A stretch of 64,000 bases of DNA from Amphichorda felina (taxonomy: Eukaryota; Ascomycota; Sordariomycetes; Hypocreales; Bionectriaceae). Location of the stretch: NCBI GenBank assembly GCA_016490725.1, contig JAEMHR010000146.1:1-64000 (forward strand), written 5' to 3'. Below the pieces are notes generated by a model that worked only from the letters and a program-made list of their open reading frames with translations, made no database searches and was not told the origin of the DNA. The position numbers and the translations under genes are program-made. This document shows, piece after piece, positions 11,152-23,222 of the stretch (position 1 is its first letter; every line of letters starts with the position of its first letter).

Positions 11152-14100
11152 CTTCACTGGCTACTACTGAGGGTAGGAGGAGGATGGATGCGATGGGAAC
11201 GGACAGCAGGCTCAGAGAGAGAGCAGAAGGGGACGGGGTTGGCGCCTCATGTGGGCGCTCATATATACCTGTGTACGCGTCTACGGGGTATTACTGCCTA
11301 TCACTATGGAGTTGTGGCCAAGTGGTTGCGCCGTCCAGGTCGAGGCAACTGACTGAGTGAACCCTTGTTCTGGAGCATGCACCCGCCCACGCATGATACC
11401 CCGGGATATCTCAGTTCTTGGCTCTGGCCTCTAGCGCACTAGTAGTGTGGACATGTACCCGCGCATGTGGCTGCAGTTGCTGCGAGCCAAGACTCGCGAT
11501 GCCGGACTCAGGTAGCCTGATCAGGAAGGTTGACCATCGCGCAAAAGAACCCTGTGGCCAGTCAACGATAACGCCATGGTCGCGAAAGTGGGCGCCATAG
11601 CCGTAACAGAGGCTAGAGGCCCAGTCCCGCCAGGGGGCGGTCGCCGCCACAGACCTTCCCACCACAGTCCACAGGTCTGATAGTCTGATACGGGCTGTCC
11701 AAGAAGGGCCGAAGAGGCTCTAGCAATGCCCAAGCGGGATTGTGATTGGCCTCGTGGTGGCCGGATGCCGGCATACCTTGAGCCATTGGAGGCCTGGGGC
11801 CGGCTGCAGCACGTCTTTGTTGGAACCTCCCACCAGGCTCGTAGGCTTGGCGGGCTCGGGGTCTGCTCGCGCGTAATAGCGAGCGACTCCGACATTCGTG
11901 TCTGGTTTCGCGCTTTTGATGGTAGGGTTAGCACGCCATTTGCCCCTGGACTATTACGGCGGCATGGCCTGACCAGCCGATAGTCTCGGTTGGTTCCGGC
12001 ATGATTGACAACACGGGAAGCCAGTTTTGGTTCTTGAACTCTTGGTGTTGAGAGATTGAGACCGTTCGAGTCGAAAACGGCGCGCTTGCCCTCGAGTTCA
12101 AGATCTTGGCATGGAAGTGAAGTGGGGCATCCAGCTTTCCAACAAAAGGCAGAAACTCTGTCTCACCAATACGAGTGGCCGAGTGCTAATACGAATACCA
12201 CCCAACCAGATGGCAGGAGCGATGCGCCCTGACCGGTGCCTGCCCTTTCAAGAGGAAAGCCGACATGGTGGCATTGTGGGAAGGGGGACCCGAGGGGAGG
12301 ACTCCCAGAGGAGCTGGAAGGAGAGGGTTCATGAATCCATGATTCAGCTGGCCTCGTGACAGCGTGACAGCGAGACTTCCATGCCCCAAGCTCCCCGTTA
12401 GCGACCTCGATTGAAACAATCATCCCACCCGCCTGGGTCAAAAGAAGCTTACTTGTAAGCCTCTTTGCATGTGGAAGGTGGGTTTGCCGCATGGCACCCA
12501 AAAGTTCATCCGCATTTGGCTGGTTATTAATAATATCGGTTGTTTTTGCCTTTTCGCCAGCTATTATGTCCTTATGTCCTTGTTGGGCGTGTCGTCCTGG
12601 ATTGTCTTTTGCAACAAGGCCTTGGCTTTGGCGCCAAGCACTGCACGCGATGCACAAGCCGCCGCTTTGTTGTTCCTGGAGCTTGTGGCCCAACAAGAAC
12701 CGTTCTTCTGTTCAGTTGGAGACACGGGGGCGACCCCTCTCTGCTGGTCTGTGCGATGGTGTCCATCCCGAGTCTGCGACCGAGTGGGTGATTTGTTCCG
12801 TGCTGACGTGCAGCTTGCCAGCTTCTGTATCGACTCGTTTGTTGACTGAGCGTCGAATCCCTTCCTTGATAAGGGGCGACAATCATCGAGCCGTACCACA
12901 GTGCATATGCAGTGACAAGACGGCAATGCTGGATTCTGGAATCCCGAGCCGCTTGGCGCCGTCTGGGCAACAAGGCCAAGTGGAAGACGCTCGATCTTGT
13001 GGGGGGGAGGCTTTTAGCGGGAACCGACGCCTGGAGGCGAGATGTAACCTGAATCGCCCGATGCAACAATTGGGAACGCCTCCTCTTGCCACCTCGGGTG
13101 TCCCTTCTGAAAGACTGAGACAGCTGCGCCAATCCCATCCCACCGCCTGTCCGGTCAGACGTCTTCCTGACAGTATTATCCTGTTGGCTGCACTCGACGA
13201 AGCGGTTGAGAAAGGTCTGGGTGAGAGTGGGGATGCAAACCTTGTGGATTTGCCCACATTACGACCAACCCAACGCGATGAAACGCCCACACGTGCTCCG
13301 TCCCCATAATGAACCTACGACTCCACGAGGCTCCATTGCGAGATCTAATTTACCTCCCAGTTTTCATTACGTTTAAACATGTAATATAGATGTGTCGTGG
13401 CAGATTAGAACATGGGGAATCTGGGGTTGGATGATGTGCCAACCAAGCCTGTGCGCCGACGACGAGGACAGTTCAACTTCAGCTTCAGCCTGACCATCAC
13501 GACGCTGAGACAGCAGCCATGGCGGGCAGCATCGGATACGAGAGGCTCAGAGGGATTGGCCAGGGTCTTTCCCTTATCTGCCCTGCATTTTAAACGCCAT
13601 CGCGAGGCAACGTCTTGGCTGTGAGTGCATTGGCCGAGGCAAACCCTCGTCCTGGTTCCCAAGATAAGATGAGGGGGCAGCCAGCCGTTGTGCAATACTA
13701 CCTCATTCCCTAGGGGAAAGCTGTGCAAAGTGTGATTCGTTCTTCGATTGTATGCATGGAAGACTTATCGAATCACCCATCGTGGCCCCGGGCTTGTCTG
13801 TGGCTGCTTGGCGCAAAAAGTTCCATCCGCCTTGGCTCTTGGGGGCCGGCTGCCGCTTCGGTCACCGGCCGCGAGTGCCATCCCTGTTTGGCGCATGTGA
13901 CGCTCCAACATCGACCCATCGCGTCGTGCTTTGGCCATGTTCATCGTCTTGTGGTGGCATTGCGGCCTGGTTAGGTCATGTGCTGGTGGCGCCGTCTTGG
14001 GCCTCGATAAACTTCAGGTCTCCTTAATACTATACCAAGGCTATCACATCGAGTCGGCTCGCAGAACTAAACTACCTGATGATTCCGCCACCCCGCAGGA

Positions 14101-14738
14101 CAGCGAGTTCCTGTTCGACCAGGGTTCCAGGTTCTCGACCGCCAGACCAAGTCAAATCCTGTATCATGTCTCCGAATCATCACCATTCGAAATCCCGCCA
14201 GCGACATAGCGTACAATTGCCTTTGGCGGGACGGTCGTATACCTAGTCTCTTGCGGGACAGCCGTGTAGTAGTCTGGGTGCCATAATCTGACATGCACTC
14301 CACCACTCCGCTTGCTTCAGAGTCTGGACTTGGGAATCTGGGCAGACTGGTACAGACAGGCACTAATTACGTACAATTCATCCCCAGAACCATAGTCTAT
14401 TTGTACCCATTTCACCCGGCCCCTATCAACAGCGCTCCGGCCACGGGGCTCCGATGGAAATCCACCACCCTCCGAACCGGCGAGCCCTGGTTTCCGGGGC
14501 CGGAGGCCGCTGGATGGCGCCTAATTAGGGATATTGGAGTTGAAAACTCTCCGACCCTATCGCCAATTTTCGCCATGGCCACGCCACTCTAGATAGGAGC
14601 CAAGCACAATAGCGCCATGGCCTCCATGTAAGGTCTGGAAACCACCGTTGACATCACCCAGGGCGTCCTCAACGTCCATCTCTGTCTGGTTCGGCCAAGA
14701 AAGATCCAATTTGTCAGCTATTGAAAATTGGCGGTGTG
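11152..14738. other. 3.6 kb gene-free region
   Basis: Long GC-moderate region with no gene I can support. The largest open frame (12,491-13,309, plus strand, ATG start, 272 codons) is rich in Cys, Ser, Arg and Pro, overlaps equally long open frames on the opposite strand and has no domain. I treat it as chance. The right part (about 14,600-14,738) is 3' of the P450 gene. No repeats, tRNA or mobile element seen. Confidence 0.5.
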
Positions 14739-16471
14739 TCACTTGGTGCCCGAATCATCTCTCGAGATGAACCGAGCCTTGACCCCCGTCATCATGGACA
14801 GAAAGTAGGTTGGCATGCGCTCCTCCTCGGGTATCTCAACCTTGACCTCAAACTCCCTGAGAAGCGCTACCATCACCTTCCACACCATCATTTCTGCCAG
14901 GTGTCTGCCCGGGCAGGTCCGGGCGCCTCCGCCCCAGGCCAGACTGAAGAACTCCATGTCTTTAGCCCGTCCACTGTCCAGCCACCGTGATGGCTCAAAA
15001 GAGTGAGGCTTTGGACCGCAGATATCTTCATTTCGATGCAGGGCCACTGGACTGCACCCAACCGTTGTGTTGGCGGGGATATGGACGCCATGTACGTGCA
15101 ATCCCGCCTCGGGCACTCGACGTGGCAGGGCTGCCGCAATGACGGGGTGCAGTCTCTTCGACTCCTTGATCACGGCTTGTAGGTATGGAGCCTCTTGCGC
15201 TCTAGAATAGGAGGGTTGGTTGCCAATATGTTGCACCTCGTCTGCCAGCGTCTGCTGGTCACCCGGATGGGAGCCAACCATGGCCATGATGGACGTCAGT
15301 GTTGAGGCCATAGTTTCATGCCCCGCGCCAAAGTTGGTCATGATCATCTTACGGAGATACGTTTCAGTGAATTCGGCCTTGTCGTGGTGAAGGCGGATCA
15401 GATCCGCGGCCAGGTCGTTGCGGTCATCCTTCTTCCCCTGACGCGCGATCTTGAGCCGTCGCCCAATTCTCCTGCCGACATCCTTTCCGTCTGTGAGCAC
15501 TCCACAGGCGAGAGAAGAGCTTTGAGGGGGTGTGACATACTGGGAAGAAAGGTCTGAAGTTTGGAGGCGTTCTAAAGTTAACCCGCCATAGGAGACTGAA
15601 CGCCCGGCCGACATTCCCGGAGCACATCTCCAGCTTGGCCACGAGTGGGAATAGGCCGAAGACGCTCTTGCGCCTCCACGACCGGTAGCTATGAGCACCG
15701 GTTCCTCCGTCAGTACCCTGGTCCAGCATCCCAGGTGACCAGGACAAAACGACGGCCCCGAGGCATTCTACGACAATCATGTGCATCCATTCCTTGAGGT
15801 CGACCTGGGCACCATCAAGCGAGCGCAGCTTCTTTATTGCCATTTCTGTGACCTTGTCCACCTGCTTTTCGTGCCTAATGACTTGCGCTGGCCGGTACAC
15901 GGGGCCTACCAGGCGTCGTTGGAGCCTGTATCGTCCCATGTCCCTCTCTGACAACAAGTCGAGGGTGTCAACTGGATGCGCCCGCAGCTGCCAGTCGATT
16001 TGCGGCCTCGTGAGGACGGTGGCAACTGGTAGCCGTTAGTATCCATTGGGCATGACCATCGAAGGACAGTGACTAACGGTAAAAATCCGACTTTTCATAG
16101 CCGCTTCCCGCGCCTGACATGATGATTAGCGCGACAAATTTCGTTAAGATTGAGACTGTTGACTGACTGTAGATAGCCTTGAAGGCGGCTTTGCTATTGA
16201 ACCAGACCTCATTGGGGCCGACTCGCACCGCCTCGCCGTACTGCTGGTGCAGCGTACGCCCAAGCTCAGCCAAGCGTCCGTTCCTTGCATGGTAGGCAAG
16301 CCAAATGTTGGACACGGCCGCCTCCTTTGGCCCCGGGACGGATGCGAGCGGGTGAAGCCAGAGATTGTAGGCGCACAGGGTCAGCAACAGTGCGGCGACT
16401 GTGGCGATGGCTCCCACAATTGTCGAAGTCGCGCCCTGAGCGAGGCCCATCACTTCCGGTGATGAGTACAT
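14739..16471 (-). CDS. Cytochrome P450 monooxygenase
   Basis: Four exons (16471-16168, 16113-16078, 16025-15583, 15539-14739) with matching phases give 527 residues. It is a class II microsomal P450: an N-terminal membrane anchor (about 12-35), a Pro-rich hinge (ASVPGP), the I-helix threonine site AGHET (333-337), the ExxR pair E387/R390, the SRWL meander and the heme loop GGARTCPG with the thiolate Cys470. The opening part (VRVGPNEVWFNSKAAF) resembles P450s of secondary metabolism rather than housekeeping sterol P450s. Exon 2 is only 36 bases. The third intron is short (43 bases) with a GTTAAC donor and is the least certain junction. The substrate is unknown. No biosynthetic partner lies within several kilobases. 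Confidence 0.9.
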
Positions 16472-18240
16472 TGCCAGAGGATGGGCGAGATTCTCTTGTC
16501 ACGAAAGCTCCATGGCCGTGCGGAATTGGGCCCATCAAGCTGTGGAGCTGTGACTTAATTTGATGTTGTTGAGGCCAAGTTAAAGCTAGTGAAGAGACTT
16601 CAGCACAGTGCGCACAGTGTGAGATGTTCTACTGTCAAAGTTCACGAGTTACCCTGTTGCCACTCAGGGGAATCTTTGTGGGCCACAAACTGCATCGTTG
16701 GTCTTAGAAAATCATGAAATGCATACAGGATCATATACATGGACTAAGAGCTTATAGACTTTATGAGATTAAATTGTTTTTTTGAATAGGCGTGGATGAA
16801 ATATCATCAGTCATCCTCACTAGGATCGTCGCACATATATGAGAAATATTGGAGATCTCACCCCTATTGGCCTTTCCCATCTGACCCTATAAGATGAGAA
16901 AGGACCTCGAGGCTTCCCCATTCCCATAGCTTATGATGTCAAGATTCATAGAATGAAAATATCTACACTGAAGTCAAAACCTAGACAGCGCAGAAGAAGG
17001 GCGGGAACCTCGGCGTCATTCTCCAAGTAAGAGTTTACAAAAGACTCAAAGAACGGGGTATGTCGCTATGGATCGCTTCGGCGTCTTGGAAAATTAGAAA
17101 CGTCTTGAAGGGGTATTATTTTGTTGTTGATGAGGCCCGGGCCCTGAGATTCGTGTGGTGCGTCCATTCTGTCCAGCCCACACTCTTCGGGCAATAGTCG
17201 AACGTACTACGTAAAGAGTAGATGCCAAGTTATTCCTCTTTCGTCAGCCTCTCACAGGATCATCATATTCCCAGGATTGTGCTGCAGCTGTCGTGGCGAG
17301 GCCGCACCGTTCCCCAATGGCACCACCCTGGGGAACGCGCAACGCGAGCTGACCTGGAGTAATACTCGTAGGCTGTCGGCGATTCGACGTAGGCTATTAT
17401 TGGCAACTCTGTCAGTCAGACCCCGCAGTCTACAATTAAAGCTTCCCGTGCTCCGCAATGATCTTGGCGCCGACAGAATAAACATGGCGTTTATGACATG
17501 CTAGTCCTAAACGGACCCCCGGAACAGATCGCTAACAAAGGCCGGACGAGGGGGATCCATGTCAAGCTCTGGCAGTTGGGACGCAGGACCCAACGTCATC
17601 GGGGAGCTTTATTTCGAATTGCTGATGGAGATGGCCCCTGTGTTTTGGCCAACTGTGAACTGTCTCGCATCCTAGATTGGAGGCATGTCTTAGGTGAAGA
17701 GGTAGTCTCACGAATGACGCGTATTGTTCCAAGCATCTTGACCATTTGGGAAAGCAGATGCAGGATCGACAGGCCCGACCGATAATCAGATGTTCACCTG
17801 CAGATTTGACCTCGTTGACGCTCTGTGAGTGCTACCGGATCACCCCGTATTACTCCTCCGCACTACTGGCCTTCCCAATTGCGCGCCTCGCAGCCCAGCC
17901 ACTGGACGCTGCGCAATGCAACTCCCGCGGTCATTGCCCAGTTCCATGCCGTGTTTATGCTTGTGGCGGATTATTGGCCCCCTGGATTGTATCGATTGTA
18001 CGGCCCACAACCTGCCTATCGAGGCAACTATCGGCATTTGAGGTTTCAGTAGCAAGGGTCATGGAACGGTAATTGGCAGGAGGCCAACGGGCAGATCAAA
18101 GTGCCCAGCATGGATACAATAGTTCCATCACGACGATTCCCTCGGCTTCTGCATTTATTATCCCACGGGCCCTGGTCCTCGACGCCCAACTTGACGCCTC
18201 CTCTCGTCTTCACCCAGTGATCCCAACCCTCATCATCGCA
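16472..18240. other. 1.8 kb gene-free region
   Basis: Intergenic region between divergently placed genes, holding the promoters of the P450 and the carboxypeptidase. I see no conserved coding frame, RNA gene or repeat. Confidence 0.5.
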
Positions 18241-19587
18241 ATGACTCTCCTCAGGACCATCACCGCCCTCGGCCTTGCGGCCAGCTCCGTCCAGGGATGC
18301 CTCACCCCCCGGGAAATCGAGGCTGAGCGCCACGCTCGCCTCACTGGCAACCGTCCCAGCCGCATGGCCCCCTCTTCTGGCGGTCCCTCAGTCTCCAGCG
18401 CGTTCCCCATTGGCACGGGCAATCGCTTCTCCAGCAACGGCACCATCCCCGTCGGCCTTGGTGTTGACGACCGCGACCTGGAGTCCATCCTCAATGTCGA
18501 GGAGATTGGCTCTGCGTTGCAGGCTCTGAAGAATGGCTACGGCGACGAGATTGAGCTCTTCGAGCCGCCCTTCAAGACCTTCGAGGGCCGCACCTTTCCT
18601 GGTGCCATTATCGGAGACAACCCCAGGGTCTTCATCATGAGCGGCATCCACGCCCGCGAGCGTGGTGGCCCTGATATCGTCACTTACTTCCTGGCTGATC
18701 TGCTCGCCGCTCGCAAGGCTGGCACTGGCGTCTCGTACGGCGGACGCGATTACACCGCCGAGGATGTCACGACGGCTCTGTCTGCGGGTATTGTCACGCT
18801 GCCCATCGCGAACCCCGACGGTGTGGCCTACGACCAGGAGACGGACTCGTGCTGGCGCAAGAACCGCAACACCGAGTCCTCCTCTGGCGGTGGCGACGAC
18901 GTGGGCATCGACCTGAACCGCAACTACGACTTTGTCTGGGACTTCGAGACGGCCTTCAGCCCGGAGGCCGGTGAGCCCGCTTCCAACGACCCGGCGAGCG
19001 AGATCTTCTGCGGCAAAAGCGCAGGTTCGGAGCCCGAGACCCAGGCTGTCGTCTGGGCCCTGGACAAGTACACCAACATCACCTTCATGATGGATCTCCA
19101 CTCTTACGGACCCAGCCTCCTCTACGGATGGGGCGACGACCAGGTCGGCGACGACCCCGAGCAGTACATTACCAACAAGGAGTTTGATGGCAAGCGGGGC
19201 GTCATTGACGACACCGAGTACAAGGAGTACCTCTCTCCCGAGGACTTGAAGACCGAGAAGGATGGCACTGCCACCATGGTCGAGGCTATGCTCGCCGCTG
19301 GTACCGCCGAGTATACGGCCTACGAGGCCGTCGGTCTGTACCCCACCTCGGGTGCCAGCAACGACTATGCTATGGGCCGATACTACGGCAAGACGTCCTG
19401 TGGTGCTAGCCGGATGTTTGGTTTCACTCTCGAGTTCGGATCTGGCAGCTCTGCCGACCCCAGCTGCCCCTTCTACCCCGACAACGAGGAGTACCATGAC
19501 AATATGAGGCAGGTTGGTGCCGGCTTCATGGAGATGCTGCTGCTTGCTGCTGGCCCTGCTGGCGAGCCCGTCTATCTTGAGTGCTAA
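18241..19587 (+). CDS. Secreted M14 zinc carboxypeptidase
   Basis: Single exon of 448 residues starting at the ATG that begins a signal peptide (MTLLRTITALGLAASSVQG). The frame stays open upstream but without a better start. M14 metallocarboxypeptidases remove C-terminal residues from peptides. Zinc ligands are visible as H137-x-x-E140 in SGIHARE and H287 in MMDLHSYG. The substrate-binding region has RKNRN and GIDLNRNYDF, and the catalytic glutamate is E398 in FGFTLEFG. Cys pairs (FCGKS, SCGAS, PSCPF) fit an extracellular, disulfide-bonded enzyme. There is no separate autoinhibitory propeptide of the usual pancreatic type, though residues 20-115 may serve as one. Codon use is strongly GC-biased in third positions, as expected for a well-expressed secreted protease. 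Confidence 0.93.
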   Translation: MTLLRTITALGLAASSVQGCLTPREIEAERHARLTGNRPSRMAPSSGGPSVSSAFPIGTGNRFSSNGTIPVGLGVDDRDLESILNVEEIGSALQALKNGYGDEIELFEPPFKTFEGRTFPGAIIGDNPRVFIMSGIHARERGGPDIVTYFLADLLAARKAGTGVSYGGRDYTAEDVTTALSAGIVTLPIANPDGVAYDQETDSCWRKNRNTESSSGGGDDVGIDLNRNYDFVWDFETAFSPEAGEPASNDPASEIFCGKSAGSEPETQAVVWALDKYTNITFMMDLHSYGPSLLYGWGDDQVGDDPEQYITNKEFDGKRGVIDDTEYKEYLSPEDLKTEKDGTATMVEAMLAAGTAEYTAYEAVGLYPTSGASNDYAMGRYYGKTSCGASRMFGFTLEFGSGSSADPSCPFYPDNEEYHDNMRQVGAGFMEMLLLAAGPAGEPVYLEC

Positions 19588-19923
19588 GTGTGAGGTATGA
19601 TACCAGGGGGTCCAGCTAGAAGACAGCCAAATAAATGATTGGACATGCTTGTTCTGCTTTGTGTATGGTGAACGACCGAAAGAGCTAAGCGGATAAACCA
19701 GTCTGGTTGGTGACTAGATTGGTAGATTTTGTAATCATGCTAGACAAGCTCCAGTATATCCCAAGCTCCCATATGTACCAGGTGGTCCTCGTATAGCCAT
19801 TGAAACGATAGACCTGTATCCTCATGCCCTGCTCCTAGCGCCTGCCGAGAAAACGACCGACAGCTCTGGTTTGATTACCGCGTGTCTCGTCTCCGTGTTT
19901 AGTGTCATGTATGCATCACCTCA
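19588..19923. other. Spacer between convergent genes
   Basis: A 336-base spacer with 3' ends of the carboxypeptidase and of the first rhodopsin-domain gene. Nothing else seen. Confidence 0.55.
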
Positions 19924-21494
19924 TCAATTCCTCTCGATGGTGATTTTCGTCGTCTCTATGATGGCCTTTTTGCTGTTCTGGTCCTCGCTCGCCGGCCTTG
20001 GACCTCCACGGATAACGGTTGTCAAGGTTCCACCGGCTGCCGTTCCCAGCTCGGGAGTCCCATCCCAGCGTGCCATTTCAAGGTCGGGTTCTGTATATCC
20101 AAATTGTCCATATGTATTTTGCCGGGCGTAACCTTGACCGTGGGGCGTGGAGCGAGCAAACTTCTGTTCGCTTGCCACCTCTGACTCTCCACTTGTGCCG
20201 AGGAGGCTTGGGCAGACGTGTCGGGTGAACTCTTTGAGCGTTGGGATGGTACCGCAGATGACGAGGAGGTTGCATTCTAGCTGGCTGGTGGTTGAATAGG
20301 TATGTTAGCATGGAGTCAATGTGTGGTTAAGAGTAGAGCAAGTACTACCTCCAAATACTGGCTTGCGCCGTCGCCCAGCTCTGGTCTGCTCCAGCCATCA
20401 GCGGGAGGATCGCAGCTCGTACAACCGAAGTAATAATCGTCCTAGAATTCAAGGCTCAGTCACATTTCTCTAGGCTTCCGGTAGGCAATGTCACAGCTTA
20501 CATGAGGCCAATAGAGAACAGACCGAGCACACCAAATTTCTGTGCGCGAGTCATCTTCAGGCCCCAAACCACTGCATGAACGGTCAGCATGAAAATTGGT
20601 GGAACTAGGGATCCTGAATGAAAACGTACTGGGAATGGGCAGGATAAAAAGTACAAGGTTGGTAAAGATGTCGATGACGCAGCTTGCAATAAACAAGGCT
20701 GTGCTATCGATACATTGGCCTTTAACACCCAACATCCAAGAGGCCTGGATTGGCTTGCAAGCAAACAAGAGGGCTAGAAAAATGACTGGCGTGTAGCATG
20801 CAATGATACCCAAAATTCCAAATATGGTATATCTAGAGAGCCTTTGAGGAGACATACGAAGATAGAAGATCAAGAGGGCGACTTTTGTAAAAGAGATACA
20901 GGGGATAAAGGTTGCGTCGCCGATGTATACCGACTTGATCTGTCAGCATGTTTGCTTGGCAGAGAAAGTATAGGTTGTGAGTTACTTACAATCTTGAAGA
21001 GGGCATATCTGTCTATGGGTTGCTCCCACCCGTGTACTCCTCTTGAATTGATCGCAACGGACCCTTGGATATAAAGTGAGTTTGAGTTCTGTGCGGCGGA
21101 CAGGAGGAATATTACAAATAGTCACGCCTTGGGAGACCGAAGAGAATATCTTCAGTGTGTGTTAGAAGATCTGTACGCCTCGATTTTGCATGGAGAAAAG
21201 AATGATACCCAAGAAGAAATCAGGAAACCTTGCTTCTCGGTTAGTGCCTCCCTTGGGCACACTAGGCAGATGACACATACCGTCTTCGATGTGTAACCCC
21301 TTGGATAGCACAAGCCTGGTATATAGTTGTTGGGATAGAAACAGAAGAGCAATGAGGCTGCCGATACTGAAGATGGCGCAGAGCGCAACGTGGAATTGCT
21401 TCTGGGGGTTGTCAAAGTCGACTTCGTAACCTTTTGGGGCCTCGAGATATGTTCTGACGCCCTCGGTGATTGGGAACGACGAGTACCCCCGCAT
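19924..21494 (-). CDS. Fungal rhodopsin-domain (PTH11-like) membrane protein 1
   Basis: Seven exons (21494-21281, 21228-21209, 21088-20990, 20939-20630, 20571-20502, 20441-20349, 20284-19924) give 388 residues. The family consists of seven-helix plasma-membrane proteins with an N-terminus reading YEVDFDNPQ, a conserved GVHGWE segment after helix 2, FYLRMSPQRLSRY after helix 3, a CKPIQASW...GQCID loop with its two cysteines, LVICGTIPTLKEF at helix 7 and a polar cytosolic tail. Family members are thought to be receptors, some needed for surface sensing in pathogens; the ligand is unknown. Intron phases all agree. The least certain part is exon 2 (20 bases) followed by a 120-base intron, which shortens helix 2 by about three residues relative to its neighbour at 48.2 kb. 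First of three such genes in a row on this strand. Confidence 0.82.
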
Positions 21495-23222
21495 GGTGAG
21501 TGTTTCCGCCTGTAATCGACAGTCGTATGGAGGAAAATGCCGTCTTTAAATGACCGAGAATTGAAGAAGGAGATTGTAGGTATGATGTGTCTCCTCTTAA
21601 CCCAAGGGTTCTAGCTTCTGAAATCATTAGTCCCCCAAGAAGATTCCATGAACGAGTCATTCGGCTGAGGGTTCTTGGCGCCTCAGCTATTCTGGAACAA
21701 AAGCCACCGTGATCTTCGTCAGGAGCTCATGCAAACTTGTCTGGATCGGGAGAGAGCAGCGATCGTACTGCAATACGCAAACCCAGGGCATGGGCTCTGA
21801 TTTGCGGCGGCTCAGCCCAAGAGAGAATCAAAGACACGGAGACGGCACAGCGGTAGTGGGGATCACGAGTTCATGAGCCCAAGAGAAACATGATTGACTC
21901 TAGAACTCCGCCAAGAACGGGTGTTGGTGTCTAGCGTGGGGAAAGCCGAGCTGATCGCTCCCATGTTGATACTGGCTTGCACTAGCACGATGGTGGTGCC
22001 ATGGTGGATGGAACACTGTGCCTTGGTGATAGGAGAAGGAGCTTCTTCCTTCAACAACATATCTGAACAGGCACATGTGGCCCGTGAGGTCTGGCGGATG
22101 TGGGAGGGAGATCGCAGCCCGGGAAGCAAAGATCAACATACTTAGTGCAGCCCAGTGGGGGATACTGCAATTAGTACTGCCACGTTGGATATGGTGGCCA
22201 CTCTGTCGGAATCCTCATTCAAGGGGCTACCAACATGCCACTCGGTGGTCAGTGATCGGAGGATTGGCAACCCGAGAACCTGGGTGACTGACGGCACCTC
22301 CCCCCATGCCCATGCGTTTTCTGCCTCTAAGGGCAGTGGGAGGAGTGTGGCGTTTCCGCCCCAAAGCAAAAATGCGGTAGGAAGGCCATTTTAGCCTCGT
22401 CGTTCCTTTTGGGAGAGTTTGGTATCCGTACTGGGTCGGCCAGAGACGAGCCGCGGTGTGAGACAAACCGGGGGTCATGTTGGTGTTGTCAGCCGAGACG
22501 CTGGGAACGTGGAGACAGGGCTGATGCCACTCACGTACTCGTACCCGCATGTAATCGTACAGCAGCCGTCGACACACCTTTGTGCTTGCATCTGGCGTCA
22601 GGCATAGCACCCAAGCCCTGTAACAAGTATATCCGTACTCCTCCATGTCTTCATCCCCTCTCCGATGGGCGTCGCTTTGCGTGATGATGAGGACGACGAG
22701 AGCAAGTATCACGACGAAACGACAAGGGCGATGGCGAGGAGCCCGAAGAGACAAACATGGATCATTAGAGCCAACAGACAAAGCGTGGCGACAACATCCG
22801 TGACCAACTCCAAACGCTGGAGAAGTAATTCGAGCGGCCCAGCATTAGCGATGCAAAAGCATAAGAGCTCCCCTCGCCCATTTGAATTTGAAAAGAGCTC
22901 ACTTAGGACCCGGGTTCTCGGTAAGATCTCTTCGATTCGTGTTACGTCCGCAATGGCTTGTTTACAATCGCGTTCCTACTAGAGAAGCACAAGGATGATC
23001 CCTTCGTCGGCCGAAGAGGCGAGGGCGGTGCCAACTGCACCGGTCTAGCCGCGTCAGCGTACTGCCATCCCATGCTAGAGTTCTTGTCCGCAACCCCCAA
23101 AGTCACCCCCCCATACGAGATGACGAGCGCGCTGGATATCGAGTCGGAGCGTATCATGTAGGGGACTCTCATAGCTAGTCCTTATTAATATTTTGCGCAG
23201 TAGTCTCTACCTGACCCTCTAT
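21495..23222. other. 1.7 kb gene-free region
   Basis: Between two rhodopsin-domain genes. Several overlapping open frames exist (for example 22,227-22,781, minus) but none has an ATG start plus a domain. An extra tail exon for the next gene near 22,942-23,172 is possible but unsupported. Confidence 0.45.

Noticed and set aside
11300..11350. tRNA-like start (GTTGTGGCCAAGTGGTT)
   Set aside because: It resembles the D-arm of a Leu or Ser tRNA, but no anticodon stem or T-arm with GGTTCRA follows.
12491..13309. 272-codon open frame with an ATG start in the gene-free region
   Set aside because: It overlaps similarly long frames on the other strand, has an unnatural Cys/Ser/Arg/Pro composition and shows no domain. 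Probably chance.
18388..19497. 369-codon minus-strand frame
   Set aside because: Antisense shadow of the M14 carboxypeptidase.
22227..22781. 184-codon minus-strand frame with a hydrophobic stretch
   Set aside because: No ATG at its start, odd composition, and no family resemblance.
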